Positions 1 to 10,239 of a stretch of DNA of 64,000 nt are shown piece by piece. The stretch's first letter is position 1. The number at the start of each line of letters is the position of its first letter. Source of the DNA: Larix kaempferi (taxonomy: Eukaryota > Streptophyta > Pinopsida > Pinales > Pinaceae); the NCBI GenBank assembly GCA_027924585.1, contig BSBM01000646.1:1485501-1549500 (forward strand), read 5' to 3'. The translations under genes and the position numbers were made by a program. Under the pieces are notes generated by a model. It worked only from the letters and a program-made list of their open reading frames with translations, did no database searches and had not been told where the DNA came from.

Positions 1-339
1 GCCTTCCCTCATTATTACTGGGGCAATCGGTTCTGTTTCGACTATCCGTGGTTCCGCCATTTTTCCATATTCCTTTGTGGCTACCCTTCATAGGGATTGT
101 GTTATCTGTGCACATCTTCGTAAGGACACTTCATGCATCTGGTTATGCCACTGCTCAAGGGCCTCATCTAAGTGGGAGAATGTTGAATTGGTGTTGTGCC
201 ATTCTAATTCTCCATCTGGGGTGGGTTTAGCATAATCCTCCGAGATGTTGTACAAATTGTCTCCTTCTGTAAACTCATCTCTGGTTGGCTCCATATAGCG
301 TTGTCCTTCTATAGGATCCAGTGGTGCGATGACTCTCAT
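1..339 (-). pseudogene. Protease-RT linker of element C (partial)
   Basis: An acidic, low-complexity minus-strand frame (GEL/EEAL-type) follows the protease and runs off the left edge near a MAEPRIVE-like peptide. It has no domain of its own; in plant gypsy elements this segment joins the protease to reverse transcriptase. Identification rests on position only. Confidence 0.45.
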
Positions 340-348
340 TTCTTGATT

Positions 349-690
349 TTAGAATGACATTATCCTTTTCTGGAAGTTTATAATTGCTTGATTTTCCATA
401 GCCCAGTCTATCCCTAGTAGTACTGGATAGGGACTGGTGTTATCCACAATCTCGATGACATTGAAGTCTGCATACATTCTGAGCCCTTCAATTTCGATCG
501 AAAGTTGACATACCCGTCCTAGTGGTGTGACCTTGCTCTGGTTTTCCAGTCGCAACTCTACTGGTGACCAGGTCATCTGTGGCTTTCCCATCGTCTCCCA
601 TGTTTGTTTAGTCATGATATTCATGTCCGAACCCAAGTCCAGGATGATGGAGTCTACATCAAATTCTCTGATCTGTGCTGACATCCGCAT
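349..690 (-). pseudogene. Retroviral-type aspartic protease, element C
   Basis: The 113-residue minus-strand frame matches the retropepsin-like fold. The active-site loop reads ILDLGSDMNIM, where plant gypsy proteases usually have LDSGSD or VDTGA, so the residue after the catalytic Asp is Leu rather than Ser/Thr. It is followed by PLGRVCQLSIEIEG and the flap/C-terminal motif YPVLLGIDWAMENQAIINF (the conserved LLG.DW). The enzyme would cut the gag-pol polyprotein. The frame stops at 349, and a continuation in a different frame starts at 339. Confidence 0.85.
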
Positions 691-1445
691 CTCCCTGCCT
701 ATCTTTCTTTTTTGTATGCGATTAACACTCTGTTCCAGTCATGCACCTCCTCGTCATCGCAGTATAGTAGTTATTTCCTCTAGCGCATTTGGGTCTTTGG
801 CCAAGTCCAGGCAACTTCCTAGGAAGGCTTCCAGTGTTTTTGCATTCCTTCGCGTCTTCGTTGAATCAAACGTTAGTGGCATATCATAGATTTATTCCTC
901 GAAAGGTAACTGTGTCTAATTCCTTATTACCTCTTGTGATTTTAAGAAGACATCCTTTTTGGCATTGACATCGAAGGTGACCTTGCTTCATTGTGTTTGT
1001 GTTGGTTTAACATTGGGGTGTGACTTGTCGCTACCTGTCACTGTCCCTCCTCTTATTACTATACCAACTGTCACATGGCTACCTCTACACTATGATCTAC
1101 AACATTGCAGTATGTACACTACGGCGCTAGATTCAGACAGTCTATCTGGTAGTGCCCCTGCTGCCCGTAATTATAATAGGTAATTAGACCTCTTCCGCGT
1201 CCAGTAGCGCCTCCATGTCCCATCCCTCGGTCATCGCGGTATCCTCCCCCAAACCCTTCGCACGGTGGTCCATATTGTTGATACTGCGGTTTTCCATACT
1301 ATGGCTGCTGATACTGCTGCTGCCCATACTGCGGTTGGCCATGTGGTGGTGGTGGATATTGCGGGTTCCCATAGTGGCCTTGGTCATATTACTGTGGTTG
1401 TACCATCGGAGGTTCTTCTCCCTTCATGAAATACGTGTTAGCTGT

Positions 1446-1772
1446 TCATTCTTGCAACAAATCATAGGCCTTGCAGTCCTTCTCATCATGGCTAACCAAT
1501 TGGGAAAAATTGCAGTATAAGTTTGATGGCTTCGATACCATCCTTTGCAAATATATGCACTCCTCCGATCGATGCCCCCAGGTCTGACAGATAGTGCACC
1601 ATGGCATGCCTCCTTGGAAAAGTGGGTTTGAAAACCCTGCCTGTAAGTATTCCCAGAATTTCGGGCAATTGTCCTTATGGTGCCCCTCAGTTCTACATCT
1701 AGTGCACCATACATCTCCTTGGGTTTCCTTGCCCTTCTTGATATCTTCTAGCTGTAATGTTAAATTGGCCAA
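1446..1772 (-). pseudogene. Nucleocapsid with two intact CCHC zinc knuckles (element C)
   Basis: The 108-residue minus-strand frame contains two perfect CX2CX4HX4C knuckles, CTRCRTEGHHKDNC and CTICQTWGHRSEEC, spaced about 24 residues apart. A third cysteine/histidine cluster (near LYCNFSQLVSHDEKDC) has irregular spacing. Zinc knuckles of this type in gag bind the element's RNA during packaging. The frame follows the capsid region by only a few bases with one stop between. Downstream (about 1200-1420) the minus strand encodes a Gln/Tyr/Pro-rich linker of PQYGQ-like repeats. Around 1090-1200 two further decayed knuckles follow, one lacking its first cysteines. This makes four or five knuckle-like units, more than the usual one or two. 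Confidence 0.8.
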
Positions 1773-1778
1773 CTGTGC

Positions 1779-2340
1779 CTAAAATATGTCCATTCCCATT
1801 CCTGCTTCACCAATTGGTGAAGTCTCTAGCTTCATTGTGATTTCTAATGCTTCCACCTGTGTCATGACTTTTTGTTGCATCAATGGCCCTCGGATATACG
1901 ACACCAGTCTTGCGATGAACCATTCTTGGTGTTCTAGCTCATTTATCAGAAAGCTGACTTTCGCTATCAACGTCTTATATCGCTGATCGAACTCCCACAC
2001 CAACTCATTTGGGAATTGCTTAATCTCCTTAAGCTCAGTGACATATTGCGACTCAGATTTTGGTTTCTTAAATTCATCAATCATTGCCGTCCTGATCTGC
2101 TCTAGCGTTTTGGCTGTTGTTCCCACCAGAACCTTTACAAATTTCGTGTACCAGTCTAACGATTGACCCCTAAGAGTCATCGCCAGCTTCCCTATCTTTA
2201 TATCATTGTCCTGGATGTGATTCATGGTCCAGACTACTTTGCATATGAACAAATACTGTTTGGGATCATCGGTCTGGTTCCCCTAAAAGGTGGGCATCTT
2301 TGCCTCGTTTTCCATCCTAACGTTGTTGGTATTTTTATTT
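1779..2340 (-). pseudogene. gag capsid-like region of gypsy element C
   Basis: The minus-strand frame reads FICKVVWTMNHI, then LRGQSLDWYTKF, then a helix-rich segment ending MTQVEALEITMKLE. This is the pattern of the plant Retrotrans_gag domain (a hydrophobic core, the 'W..F' motif, then FDQRYKTL). An upstream extension with the motif PTF.GNQTDDPKQY is in the same frame after one stop near 2290. The protein would form the capsid of the virus-like particle in the cytoplasm. The upstream coding part has been cut off by the Copia-type element, whose left LTR begins 67 bp to the right. Certain as a gag remnant; the exact N-terminus is unknown. Confidence 0.8.
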
Positions 2341-2406
2341 ACTGAAGCACTATTCTTTCCACTGCACATGGGGAAACACTGCGATTAGTTTGGATTTATT
2401 CCTATA

Positions 2407-3010
2407 TGTTGAAATATTGTAACTTCAAAGAATATTATATATGTACTTTATTATTTCGAAGATGTTTCATTCCTCTGTGAAGATCTTATTGTATATCGGG
2501 AGATGTTTATTCCTCCGTCGGAATGTGGTAACTTGGGTTATTAGACTTCCCTAGTGGGGGTCGGCCCTGTATGTGTTATATGGGTCAAAGGGTTGTTATA
2601 CCACCCTAGAGGGGTCGGCCCAGTCAGTTGTAGTGGGGTGTTTAACCCAGTGGTAAATTTGGGGCCGACCTAGTTAATATAAAGTACAAGTCAGAGATGT
2701 GTATAAATAGAGGAGGTGTGATCCTCATTTGACACACTTCCTTCACTTGAAATGTAGCGCACTTGTGGAGGAGAGGTATGCTATGGTGGAGGAGGAGATC
2801 ATGTATTTGGTTTGCATCTTTGTATATTGCTGGTCATCTATATTGAGGAAGCTTTGCTGGGTTTTCTACCCCATGAGGGTTTCCCAGGATAAATCTTTGT
2901 CTCTTGTGTTTATGCTGTGCTTGTTGTTTCTTCAGTGATTCTATATATGTTATTATAGTGAAATGGAATGTAATGATGCTATTTCTATCTTAGCATATTG
3001 AATCTTAACA
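2407..3010 (+). repeat. 5' LTR of LARD-1
   Basis: 604 bp, TGTTGAAATATT to ATCTTAACA. A TATA box, GTATAAATAGAGG, begins at 2701, and the GGTTTTCTACCCCATGAGGG stretch near 2860 is typical of the R/U5 part of plant Copia LTRs. It aligns along its whole length with 8310-8914 and, in reverse, with both LTRs of the copy at 23348-30758. Confidence 0.92.
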
Positions 3011-3022
3011 TGGTATCAGAGC
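3011..3022 (+). other. Primer-binding site (initiator tRNA-Met) of LARD-1
   Basis: TGGTATCAGAGC, complementary to the 3' end of plant initiator tRNA-Met, abuts the LTR end with no spacer. This is the usual primer of Copia elements. Confidence 0.92.
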
Positions 3023-5740
3023 TAACCTGAAGGAAGGAAATGTATGGCACTTACGACACTTGCTTCACTTGCGACAATTTGAAGGTTAGGGTTTTGTATA
3101 GCAAACACCAGTCATCATGGAACTTTCGCTATCAATCAATTTTGGATAAGGTTCAGGATCTGAAACCTTTACAGGTTGTAGGTAACATCCCCAGGTACCT
3201 TGTGTCCAAAGGACACCCTCATATTTGTTGTACTTTGTGAGTTATGATCAGTACAAGTTAGGAATTCTGCTTCTTCCAGATCTCAGTCAAAATCTAGTGA
3301 CCTAGGAAAAAAGGTCATAACTTGGGCTAGGAAGCTCCAAATAAAATTTCATAAAAAGTGACAGGTAGTACACAAACTATACTATCTCAGGAAATGTTTT
3401 TAGAGGCAGAAGTTGAACCAGTGACACATGGCACTCCATACAAGTTCTCTCTCCTTTTTTATCCCATAAACAGGTCACGTTGCGACACTTGGCATAACTC
3501 TCTCTCAGAAAATCCAATTGAGGTCAGACCTATCGAGATGGGAAGACGACAGGTCAGGATACCACAAAATTTTTTCTCAGATCTTGTGGATTGAAAAGTT
3601 CAAAGTTACAGCAGAAACAATCATGTACATATTGTTTTCAAAACAGAATTATGTTTTAGCACATTCATTCATGGCTTCCGGAATTTAGGGTTTCAGACAA
3701 AGTTAGAATTTTTGGAATCGGAGTCCACGACTGAATGCTACTCAGGAAAATAAAAATTTAGAGACCAAGATCGAATTTTTTGGATGGGTAGAAGACCGGG
3801 CTTGATCAAACCCCAGTTCGGGATTTTGATCGAAAAGATGGAAAATTAGGGCTTCAGCAAAAGTTGGAATTTTTGAAGTCTGTGACCATGGCTAGAAGCT
3901 CCTCAGAAAAATAAGAGTTTAGAGCCTTGTATCAAATCTTTTGATTGGGAAGAAGGGTGGGCTTCATCAAACTCTAGTTCGGGATCCTGTCCAGAAGATC
4001 CAGAAGTTTCGAAGGCAATTTTGAGGGGTCAAATTTTGGAGATTCCAAAATTGAAGTATGCTAGTTTGATCAGCTCAGCAAGACACATCCTTCCATCCAT
4101 TCAGAAGTGTGAAAGTCAAAGATTTAATTTTTAGGGTTTCTCTAGCAAATCCTAGTCAAGCTCCAGATCAAGTTTCAGGGGGAGTTGAGGCTAAGGCCTT
4201 ACATAAGAAGACTACAAGAAGTCTCGACATGTATGACTTAAGGAGGTTCAGGTATGTCTTGAAATCTGATTCCTGATTAAGTTCATAATATGTTTGTCTT
4301 CATATTATTTATTAGTACAATCTTGATTAATGTTAGAATATGAATGCATGTGAATGATAGAAGACATTCATTGATTAGGGATATATGATTGTACTAATGC
4401 ACTATGGTGTTGTATGAGGTAGATGTTGTCTGCTAACAAGATACAGGTACATCACTAAAGACAAATCAAGTTTTATGACCAGGACAACATGAAAACAAGG
4501 GCTCATTCATAATCTTTGTTCTACTTACGAGGTATGTATGACTTTGTTATATTATTATTAACCTATGAGATATGCAAGTTCTAGCACAGGATCTCTAAAT
4601 CATTGAAGAGAACAAAGAAGATATTGTTTAGGTATGTTAGACATAACTAAGCAGGTATACTAATCTAGGTATGTTTTCCTATCTCAAGTTAGAATCTTAC
4701 CTTGTGTTAGGATCCCTTATATAAGTATACTTGGTATGATTGGTTATGCTTATTCATAAAGCTAGTAATCAAGGGTTTATGCATATTATGTCTCTGATCT
4801 TGATTGATGATTTAACTAACTATCCTATGATCAAACAAGAATATGCATGAGTAAAAGAAGACTTTCCTAAAACCTGGAATACTAATTATCTATGATCATG
4901 ACTATACATATTCAAGATTATTTAGAATTGTAATGTTTTTATAATATCGAGAATATACTAATGAATGTATGTTTGTGTATGAGATCATGAGGATGACACT
5001 AGTGCACACTTGAGCATGCACAGTGGTACAGAATGAATAGAAGTTCAAAAGACATATAGAAGATCAGGCGAGAGACAACCACACACACATAAAAGATAAG
5101 TATTTGAGTTGTTACTTGAAATAGTAAATGATATTGCTTGTAATAGTTGTATACATATTTGTATTCCTAGAATATATCATGCTGAGTGTAAACATTCATA
5201 TAGCATTGAACAGTATGCTACTAATATGCATATGATTGGTAAATTGGACAAACATTCCATTGTTGCTTGTCTAGAATGAAACCTCTTTGCTGACATGCTG
5301 AGAGCTGTGCACACTCTCGATAGTATGTTCTGGTAGAGATGGAAGGCATCTAGATAGCCACTGTATGCATACAGGATATGGAAAAGTGTTGTGCCAAAGT
5401 ATTGGTCAAGATAGTTGCATAACTATGTAAATGATATCTGTATGCATAATAGGTTATCATATCAATATGATTTGATGATTATGAAGTATTACTAATCATG
5501 TACTTAATTTTGATTTGTAGGAAAGATCATGATGAATGATGAACACTGAACAAGCGATGGATGTTCAAAAAAAAGATTTACAAATCAAACACACTATAGA
5601 AGGCTCGTGGCTAGAAGATTCTCTTAGAAAGAGGAAGAGAATCATGATGAGATGTTTGCTCCAAGTGGCTAGATAAGACCATTATCTTAATAATGTAATT
5701 GAAGAAAGCTCTGTTCGGGTACCCAAGATCGATAGTGATC
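3023..5740 (+). other. Non-coding interior leader of LARD-1
   Basis: No supportable reading frame. It includes two imperfect tandem units of about 160 bp (3690-4010; shared text such as AAATTTTTGGA and GGGCTTCATCAAAC). A 1.4 kb core (about 4250-5720) aligns with 27480-28900 of LARD-2 in reverse. Several splice-donor-like CAGGTATGT/TAGGTATGT strings recur in the core (4250, 4446, 4529, 4630, 4652, 4668) and are kept in LARD-2. Conservation without an open frame suggests an RNA-level role or simply recent common descent. Confidence 0.6.
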
Positions 5741-5936
5741 ACCATGGGTGTTGTGGATCTCAACCTTTTCTACAAGGTTGAATATGGTTTCTATACACAG
5801 ATGACATGGATGCAAGAAGGAAATCACCACAAAGTTTGAATGATGTTAAGGCTCATATCAGTAGACCCATCTGATGAGAGATGGCACAGATAGATGGCTG
5901 CAGAAATGAAAAATGAAAGATCTCAGATTGATGCAT

Positions 5937-6655
5937 TAATTCCTAGGTCTGGAAGTATGGAAAGGCTCAGAAAGAATCTTTCTCAACCAGGGAAAGTATG
6001 CCGAGAAATATTAAAAGGACTTGATATGTTGGAATGGCCACTCTCATGGATTCCAACTTCAAGCTGTTAGCGAATGACTCATCAAAGTTAGTGTATATAA
6101 CTCTGTACAGACAAATTATTGGTTCATTGATGTATCTAACCAATACTAGGTCAGATATATGCTTTGCTGTGAACACCTTGAGTCAGTATCTAGTGGAAAC
6201 TAGATGTGTTCACCTGATAGTCGCAAAGCATGTGATGAGGTATCTAAAGGATACGATAGGATTTGATCTATGCTATCTTGGATATCATGACTTCAGATGG
6301 CTACGCAGATGTTGATTCGGAAGAAAGTGTATCAGACAAGAAGAACACATCGAGAGGATGTTATTGTCTGGGATCAGCCATGATCTTGTGGTTTAGCTGG
6401 AAGCAGTCTAGTGTGGCTCTCAGTACAAGTGGAATACATGGCTGGTTTCTATGCTAGTTGTGAAGTAGTATGGCTTCTGGATTGTTTGACTTAGAGATGG
6501 GCCCAACTGTGATGCTATGTGACAAACAGAGTTATATCAAGATGGCAGAGAATCCAGTGTTCCATGATATGGCACAGAAAGGAACTATAAAGTTTGAATT
6601 TGTAACAAGTTACCGATGTACTAACCAAACCTCTACCTCAAGTAAAGTTTGAGCA
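5937..6655 (+). pseudogene. Copia reverse transcriptase C-terminus and RNase H relic
   Basis: Shifted plus-strand frames read, in order, LLANDSSKLV, LYRQIIGSLMYLTNTRSDIC, FAVNTLSQYLVE and AKHVMRYLKDTIGFDLCY (the end of Copia RT). They continue into GYADVDSEESVSDKKNTSRG, FSWKQSSVALSTS and VMLCDKQSYIKMAENPVFHD (Ty1/Copia RNase H). The conserved acidic position in GYADVDSE is present. There are at least two frameshifts and stops, and the RT palm with its YVDD box is absent. The fragment is followed at about 6690 by GAGAGGGGGAGTG, which looks like the polypurine tract of a full Copia element. The matching block is missing from LARD-2, where the leader passes directly into the repeat arrays. Confidence 0.85.
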
Positions 6656-6687
6656 TTTTTCGAGACAATCTTGGTAGGACCCTCCTC

Positions 6688-6705
6688 GAGAGGGGGAGTG
6701 ATGTG
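6688..6705 (+). other. Internal polypurine-tract-like sequence
   Basis: GAGAGGGGGAGTG sits just after the RNase H relic, at the spot where a Copia element has its polypurine tract and 3' LTR start (TGATGTGGTC follows). It is about 1.6 kb upstream of the real tract of LARD-1. It suggests that the pol relic came in as part of another Copia element or marks an older 3' end. Confidence 0.45.
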
Positions 6706-6814
6706 GTCACTTATGATGAGATTGCCTGCATGGATAGTGAGGTTGATGATGTGGATACCTATATTTGTGATGCCGATAGATAGGTTGGTGGATGGTCCTT
6801 ATACAAGGTCTAAG

Positions 6815-7160
6815 TTGACGAGGGGATTGCATCATCCTTGAACACATGTTCTAAATTGATCCGTAGTCATATGTCTCCGAGAATGAATTCCTTAGTGGAC
6901 AAGTGGGGATTGTATCATCCCCGGACTTCGGTCCCTTGAATTGATCTATAGATGTATGGTCTTCGAGAATGAAGTCCTTAGTGGACAAGTGGGGATTGTA
7001 TCGTCCCCGGAATTCGGTCCCTTGAATTGATCCGTAGACATATGGTCTCCGAGAATGAAGTCCTTAGTGGAAAAGTGGGGATTGTATCGTCCCTAGACTT
7101 CGGTCCCTTGAATTGATCTGTAGACATATGGTCTTCGAGAATGAAGTCCTTAATGGACAT
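6815..7160 (+). repeat. 86 bp tandem array in LARD-1
   Basis: About four units; the string AAGTGGGGATTGTATC recurs at 6901, 6987 and 7073, and a variant at 7159, spacing 86. Each unit holds two adjacent dyads: GGGGATTGTATCGTCCCC and GGACTTCGGTCC. The second is a four-base stem closing a TTCG loop. The array aligns with the 85-87 bp array of LARD-2 (26600-27360) in reverse. Confidence 0.9.
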
Positions 7161-7555
7161 GTGGGGATTAAGTCATCCTTGGACATAGTCCTAAACGTAC
7201 GGGAAGAGGATTAAGTCATCCTTGGACATAGTCCTAAACGTACGGGGTGAGGATTAAGTCATCCTTGGACATAGTCCTAAACGTACGGGAAGAGGATTAA
7301 GTCATCCTTGGACATAGTCCTAAACGTACGGTAAGAGGATTAATTCATCCTTGGACATAGTCCTAAACGTACGGGGTGAGGATTAAGTCATCCTTGGACA
7401 TAGTCCTAAACATACGGGGTGAGGATTAAGTCATCCTTGGACATAGTCCTAAATGTATGGTGGGGATTAAATCATCCTTGGCCATAGTCCTAAATGAATG
7501 GTGTGGATTAAATCATCCTTGGACATAGTCCTAAATGAATGGTGTGGATTAATCA
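7161..7555 (+). repeat. 43 bp tandem array in LARD-1
   Basis: About nine units starting GGATTAAGTCATCCTTGGAC at 7165, 7208, 7251, 7294, 7337 and onward, spacing 43, exactly half of the 86 bp unit beside it. Each unit has the dyads GGATTAAGTCATCC and GGACATAGTCC separated by two bases. Later units drift (ATGAATGGTGTGG). Confidence 0.92.
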
Positions 7556-7679
7556 TCCTTAGACCGTAAATCCCATAATTCTGAAAGGAAGGATAGTCTT
7601 AAACATGATTGTGATAAGATTGATCCCGTAATTCCGAAAGGAAGGATCATGTGTATTGCAGAGTATGCTTCTATTGTGT

Positions 7680-8095
7680 ATACTTGACTGATGAGGATAC
7701 TTGTATTGATGAGGATACTTGTATTGATGAGGATACTTGTATTCATGATATGTATTGGTGAGGATATGTATTGATGAGGATACTTGTATTGATGATATGT
7801 ATACTTGTATTGATGATGTGTATACTTGTATTGGTGTGGATACTAATACTAATGATCTAGATGATGATGCTGCTGATTGTGATGATCTAGATGATGATGC
7901 TGTTGATCGTGATGATCTAGATGACGATGCTATTGATCGTGATGGTCTAGATGACGATGTTGATGATCGTGTGATGATGATGCTGATGATCATATGATGA
8001 CAATGCTGATGATCGTATGATGATGATGTTGATGATCGTGTGATGACGATGTTGATGATTGTGTGATGACGATGTTGATGATCATGAGGATCCAG
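7680..8095 (+). repeat. Mixed 18, 30 and 23 bp minisatellite in LARD-1
   Basis: Three short-period arrays in series. TGATGAGGATACTTGTAT (18 bp) repeats from about 7688. GATCTAGATGATGATGCTG (30 bp period) repeats about four times at 7855-7950. A 23 bp GATGATCGTGTGATGACGAT-type unit repeats about six times to 8090. Reading frames through them give only Asp/Ile-rich low-complexity peptides. Confidence 0.85.
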
Positions 8096-8300
8096 ATGTT
8101 GATGTTGCTATAGCTGTTCGAGTGCTGCAAAAGATAAAGACTCAGTACTAAAGATGTTGATGTTCCAGTATTGAAGATGTTCCAATAACTGCTTGATTTA
8201 TTGATGATGTTGAGAAAGCTTCCAATGATTTATAGATGTATCATGTATGATGTCGATTACTCCTTGCTCGTGCAGATGTAGTTATAATATCCTTCTCGTT

Positions 8301-8309
8301 AAGGGGGAG
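8301..8309 (+). other. Polypurine tract of LARD-1
   Basis: AAGGGGGAG directly before the TG of the 3' LTR; primes plus-strand DNA synthesis. The same tract is at 23952-23960 (reverse) in LARD-2. Confidence 0.9.
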
Positions 8310-8914
8310 TGTTGAAATATTGTAACTTCAAAGAATATTATATTTTTACTTTATTATTCTAGAGATGTTTCATTCCTCCGTGAAGATCTTATTGTATATC
8401 CGGAGATGTTTATTCCTCCGTCGGAATGTGGTAACTTGGGTTATTAGACTTCCCTAGTGGGGGTAGGCCCTGTATGTGTTATATGGGTCAAAGGGTTGTT
8501 AGACCACCCTAGAGAGGTCGTCCCAGTCAGTTGTAGTGGGGTGTTTAACCTAGTTGTAAAGTTGGGGCCGACCTAGTTATTATAAAGTACAAGTCGGAGA
8601 TTTGTATAAATAAAGGAGGTGTGCTCCTCATTTGACACACTTCCCTCACTTGAAATGTAGGGCACTTGTGGAGGAGAGGTCTTCTATGGTGGAGGAGGAG
8701 ATCATGTCTTTGGTTTGCATCTTTGTATATTGCTAGTCATCTATATTGAGGAAGCTTTGCTGGGTTTTCTACCCCATGAGGGTTTCCCAGGATAAATCTG
8801 TGTCTCTTGTGTTTATGCTATGCTTGTTGTTTCTTCAGTGATTCTATATATGCTATTATTATGAAATGGAATGTAATGCTGCTATTTTCTGTCTTAGCAT
8901 ATTGAATCTTAACA
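8310..8914 (+). repeat. 3' LTR of LARD-1
   Basis: 605 bp, TGTTGAAATATT to ATCTTAACA, matching 2407-3010 with about 30 differences by eye. Its TATA box is GTATAAATAAAGG near 8606. Confidence 0.92.
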
Positions 8915-8919
8915 CTATC

Positions 8920-9597
8920 AAATTCGGATTATTGTGTGGGGTCAAAGGTACGTGGTAACTTACGATATGACCTTCCTCTGCCTCTAGGGTATCCTGGTCG
9001 ACGTCTCCTTCGCAATAAGGTCACTTTCTGTCGTGTGGTCCTGTTCTACATTTCTCTGTTCTGGTCCTCTCAGGAGACTCTCTCTTAGTCCTCCTCTTCT
9101 TATCAAAATGCCAGAATATAGCCCCACTCCTCAAGAGACCACACTCTTTGTTAGCTTTCCCTTCAAACTCGTCGTCGCTCATGTCCATCTACCACATCTT
9201 TGTGTCAGAATCGCATTTACCCGATACCTTCACCTTCGCACACCGATTCTTCTACTCATCAGAAGACATCCTCAATATTCCTTTTTCACAGACCAACATT
9301 TTAATTCACAATTTTAACAATGATAAAAATCTTTCCCTTGGTCCCCTGAATAAATTTCTTTCAGTGTCACTGTATGACTTGATAGTATCTACTGCGAACT
9401 CAGTTACGTACCCTTCGAGAATATCTGAGTAGATGTATCTTTCTAACCAACTGGTCGTTGTCTGCTTCGGATATCGCTTCTTGCTTTCTGCGAATTCTTA
9501 TGCCTTCTTATAGAACCACACTTGGATCTCTGGTTTAGTTGTGTGCCACAACATATCCTCTTTTCTTCTTCCTTAGGGTCCCAAAAATGGAACCATT
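8920..9597 (-). other. Leader region of gypsy element C
   Basis: Purine-rich minus-strand sequence between the LTR and the Copia-type insertion. No long frame or domain is visible, but an Arg-rich stretch can be read near 8960-9010. It is probably the 5' untranslated leader and the first part of gag, now decayed. Confidence 0.45.
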
Positions 9598-10239
9598 TGT
9601 TGACGCAGAGTCTATCAACAAGGGTTCACTCCACACTGTCGCCAACAAACTATCAACCTAACTCCCTTATACACTGTAACCTTTCCCAGCAACACTTGCG
9701 AAGCAAGTGCAGTCTCACTCAAGGTGGATAAGAGGGCTGCTGGAACCAAGCTTCCGCAATTGTGAAGAGGATATGTGCACATTAACCAGAGATTATTCAT
9801 AACAGTCTATTAACCAATCATTCGCATTCTATTCATGATACATTTATCCATAACATATTCAACAACATATTCGCACTAATCAATAACAACATGTGTTCAC
9901 ATTAATCAACAGAAAGCATTCACATAACCCATCATTTATCATCGTATCATACAACAACAAAATTCATATCATAACCGAACATCTTCATTCATTCATCAAA
10001 ACCTGCGGAACAACTCTCGTAGAAACAGTCAAGTCATCATATCATGAATACAATCGAACCCAAAAGATAGGATTAATATCCAAAACTCCGATGCCCTTAG
10101 GCTTACAATCTTGGTTTATTTATATGTTTTTCTCTTATTACAAAATGGTCCACATGACTGACTTGACTAGTCTAACAACTCTTATGCTTCCGCAAAAAGT
10201 GGCGAAAGGTCCTTCCTGCGGATCTATCCCATGCCAACA
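9598..10239 (-). repeat. 5' LTR of gypsy element C
   Basis: 642 bp. On the minus strand it starts TGTTGGC at 10239 and ends GTCAACA at 9598. A TATA-like ACATATAAATAAACC lies near 10115 on the minus strand. The bases just after the LTR, from 9595 leftward, read TGGTTCCATTTTTGG and occupy the place of a tRNA primer site; I could not assign the tRNA. The right boundary was set where homology to the integrase of element A (shared with element B near 47860) stops. Confidence 0.65.

Larger units (their letters stand above)
2407..8914 (+). mobile_element. LARD-1: Copia-type LTR element with little coding capacity
   Basis: A 6.5 kb plus-strand element with paired LTRs (2407-3010 and 8310-8914), an initiator-tRNA-Met primer site directly after the left LTR and an AAGGGGGAG polypurine tract directly before the right one. 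Flanking 5-mers are CTATA (2402-2406) and CTATC (8915-8919), an imperfect target duplication. LTRs differ at roughly 5% of sites by eye. No gag, protease or integrase is seen; the only coding relic is a Copia RT-RNase H fragment at 5940-6655. The rest is a long non-coding leader (3023-5720) and a series of tandem arrays (6815-8090). It is inserted in the leader/gag of element C. A related, younger copy is at 23348-30758. Confidence 0.9.
1..10239 (-). mobile_element. Ty3/gypsy element C, 5' part (continues off the left edge)
   Basis: Reading leftward from 10239, the order is LTR, untranslated leader, gag, zinc knuckles, protease, which is the 5' half of a Ty3/gypsy retrotransposon. The RT, RNase H and integrase should lie beyond base 1. 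The LTR begins TGTTGGC and ends GTCAACA, a near-perfect short terminal inverted repeat. The element sits inside the integrase of element A: A-type sequence runs up to 10240 and is replaced by C sequence from there. The expected 5 bp target duplicate at this edge is ATTGT (10240-10244); its partner is off the window. The leader/gag region is split by the Copia-type element at 2407-8914. All reading frames carry stops or shifts, so it is not active as it stands. Confidence 0.8.

Noticed and set aside
3011-3022. tRNA gene piece (initiator Met)
   Set aside because: Only the 12-base primer complement is present; no tRNA body follows. The same holds at 30143, 44979, 15880 and 37206.
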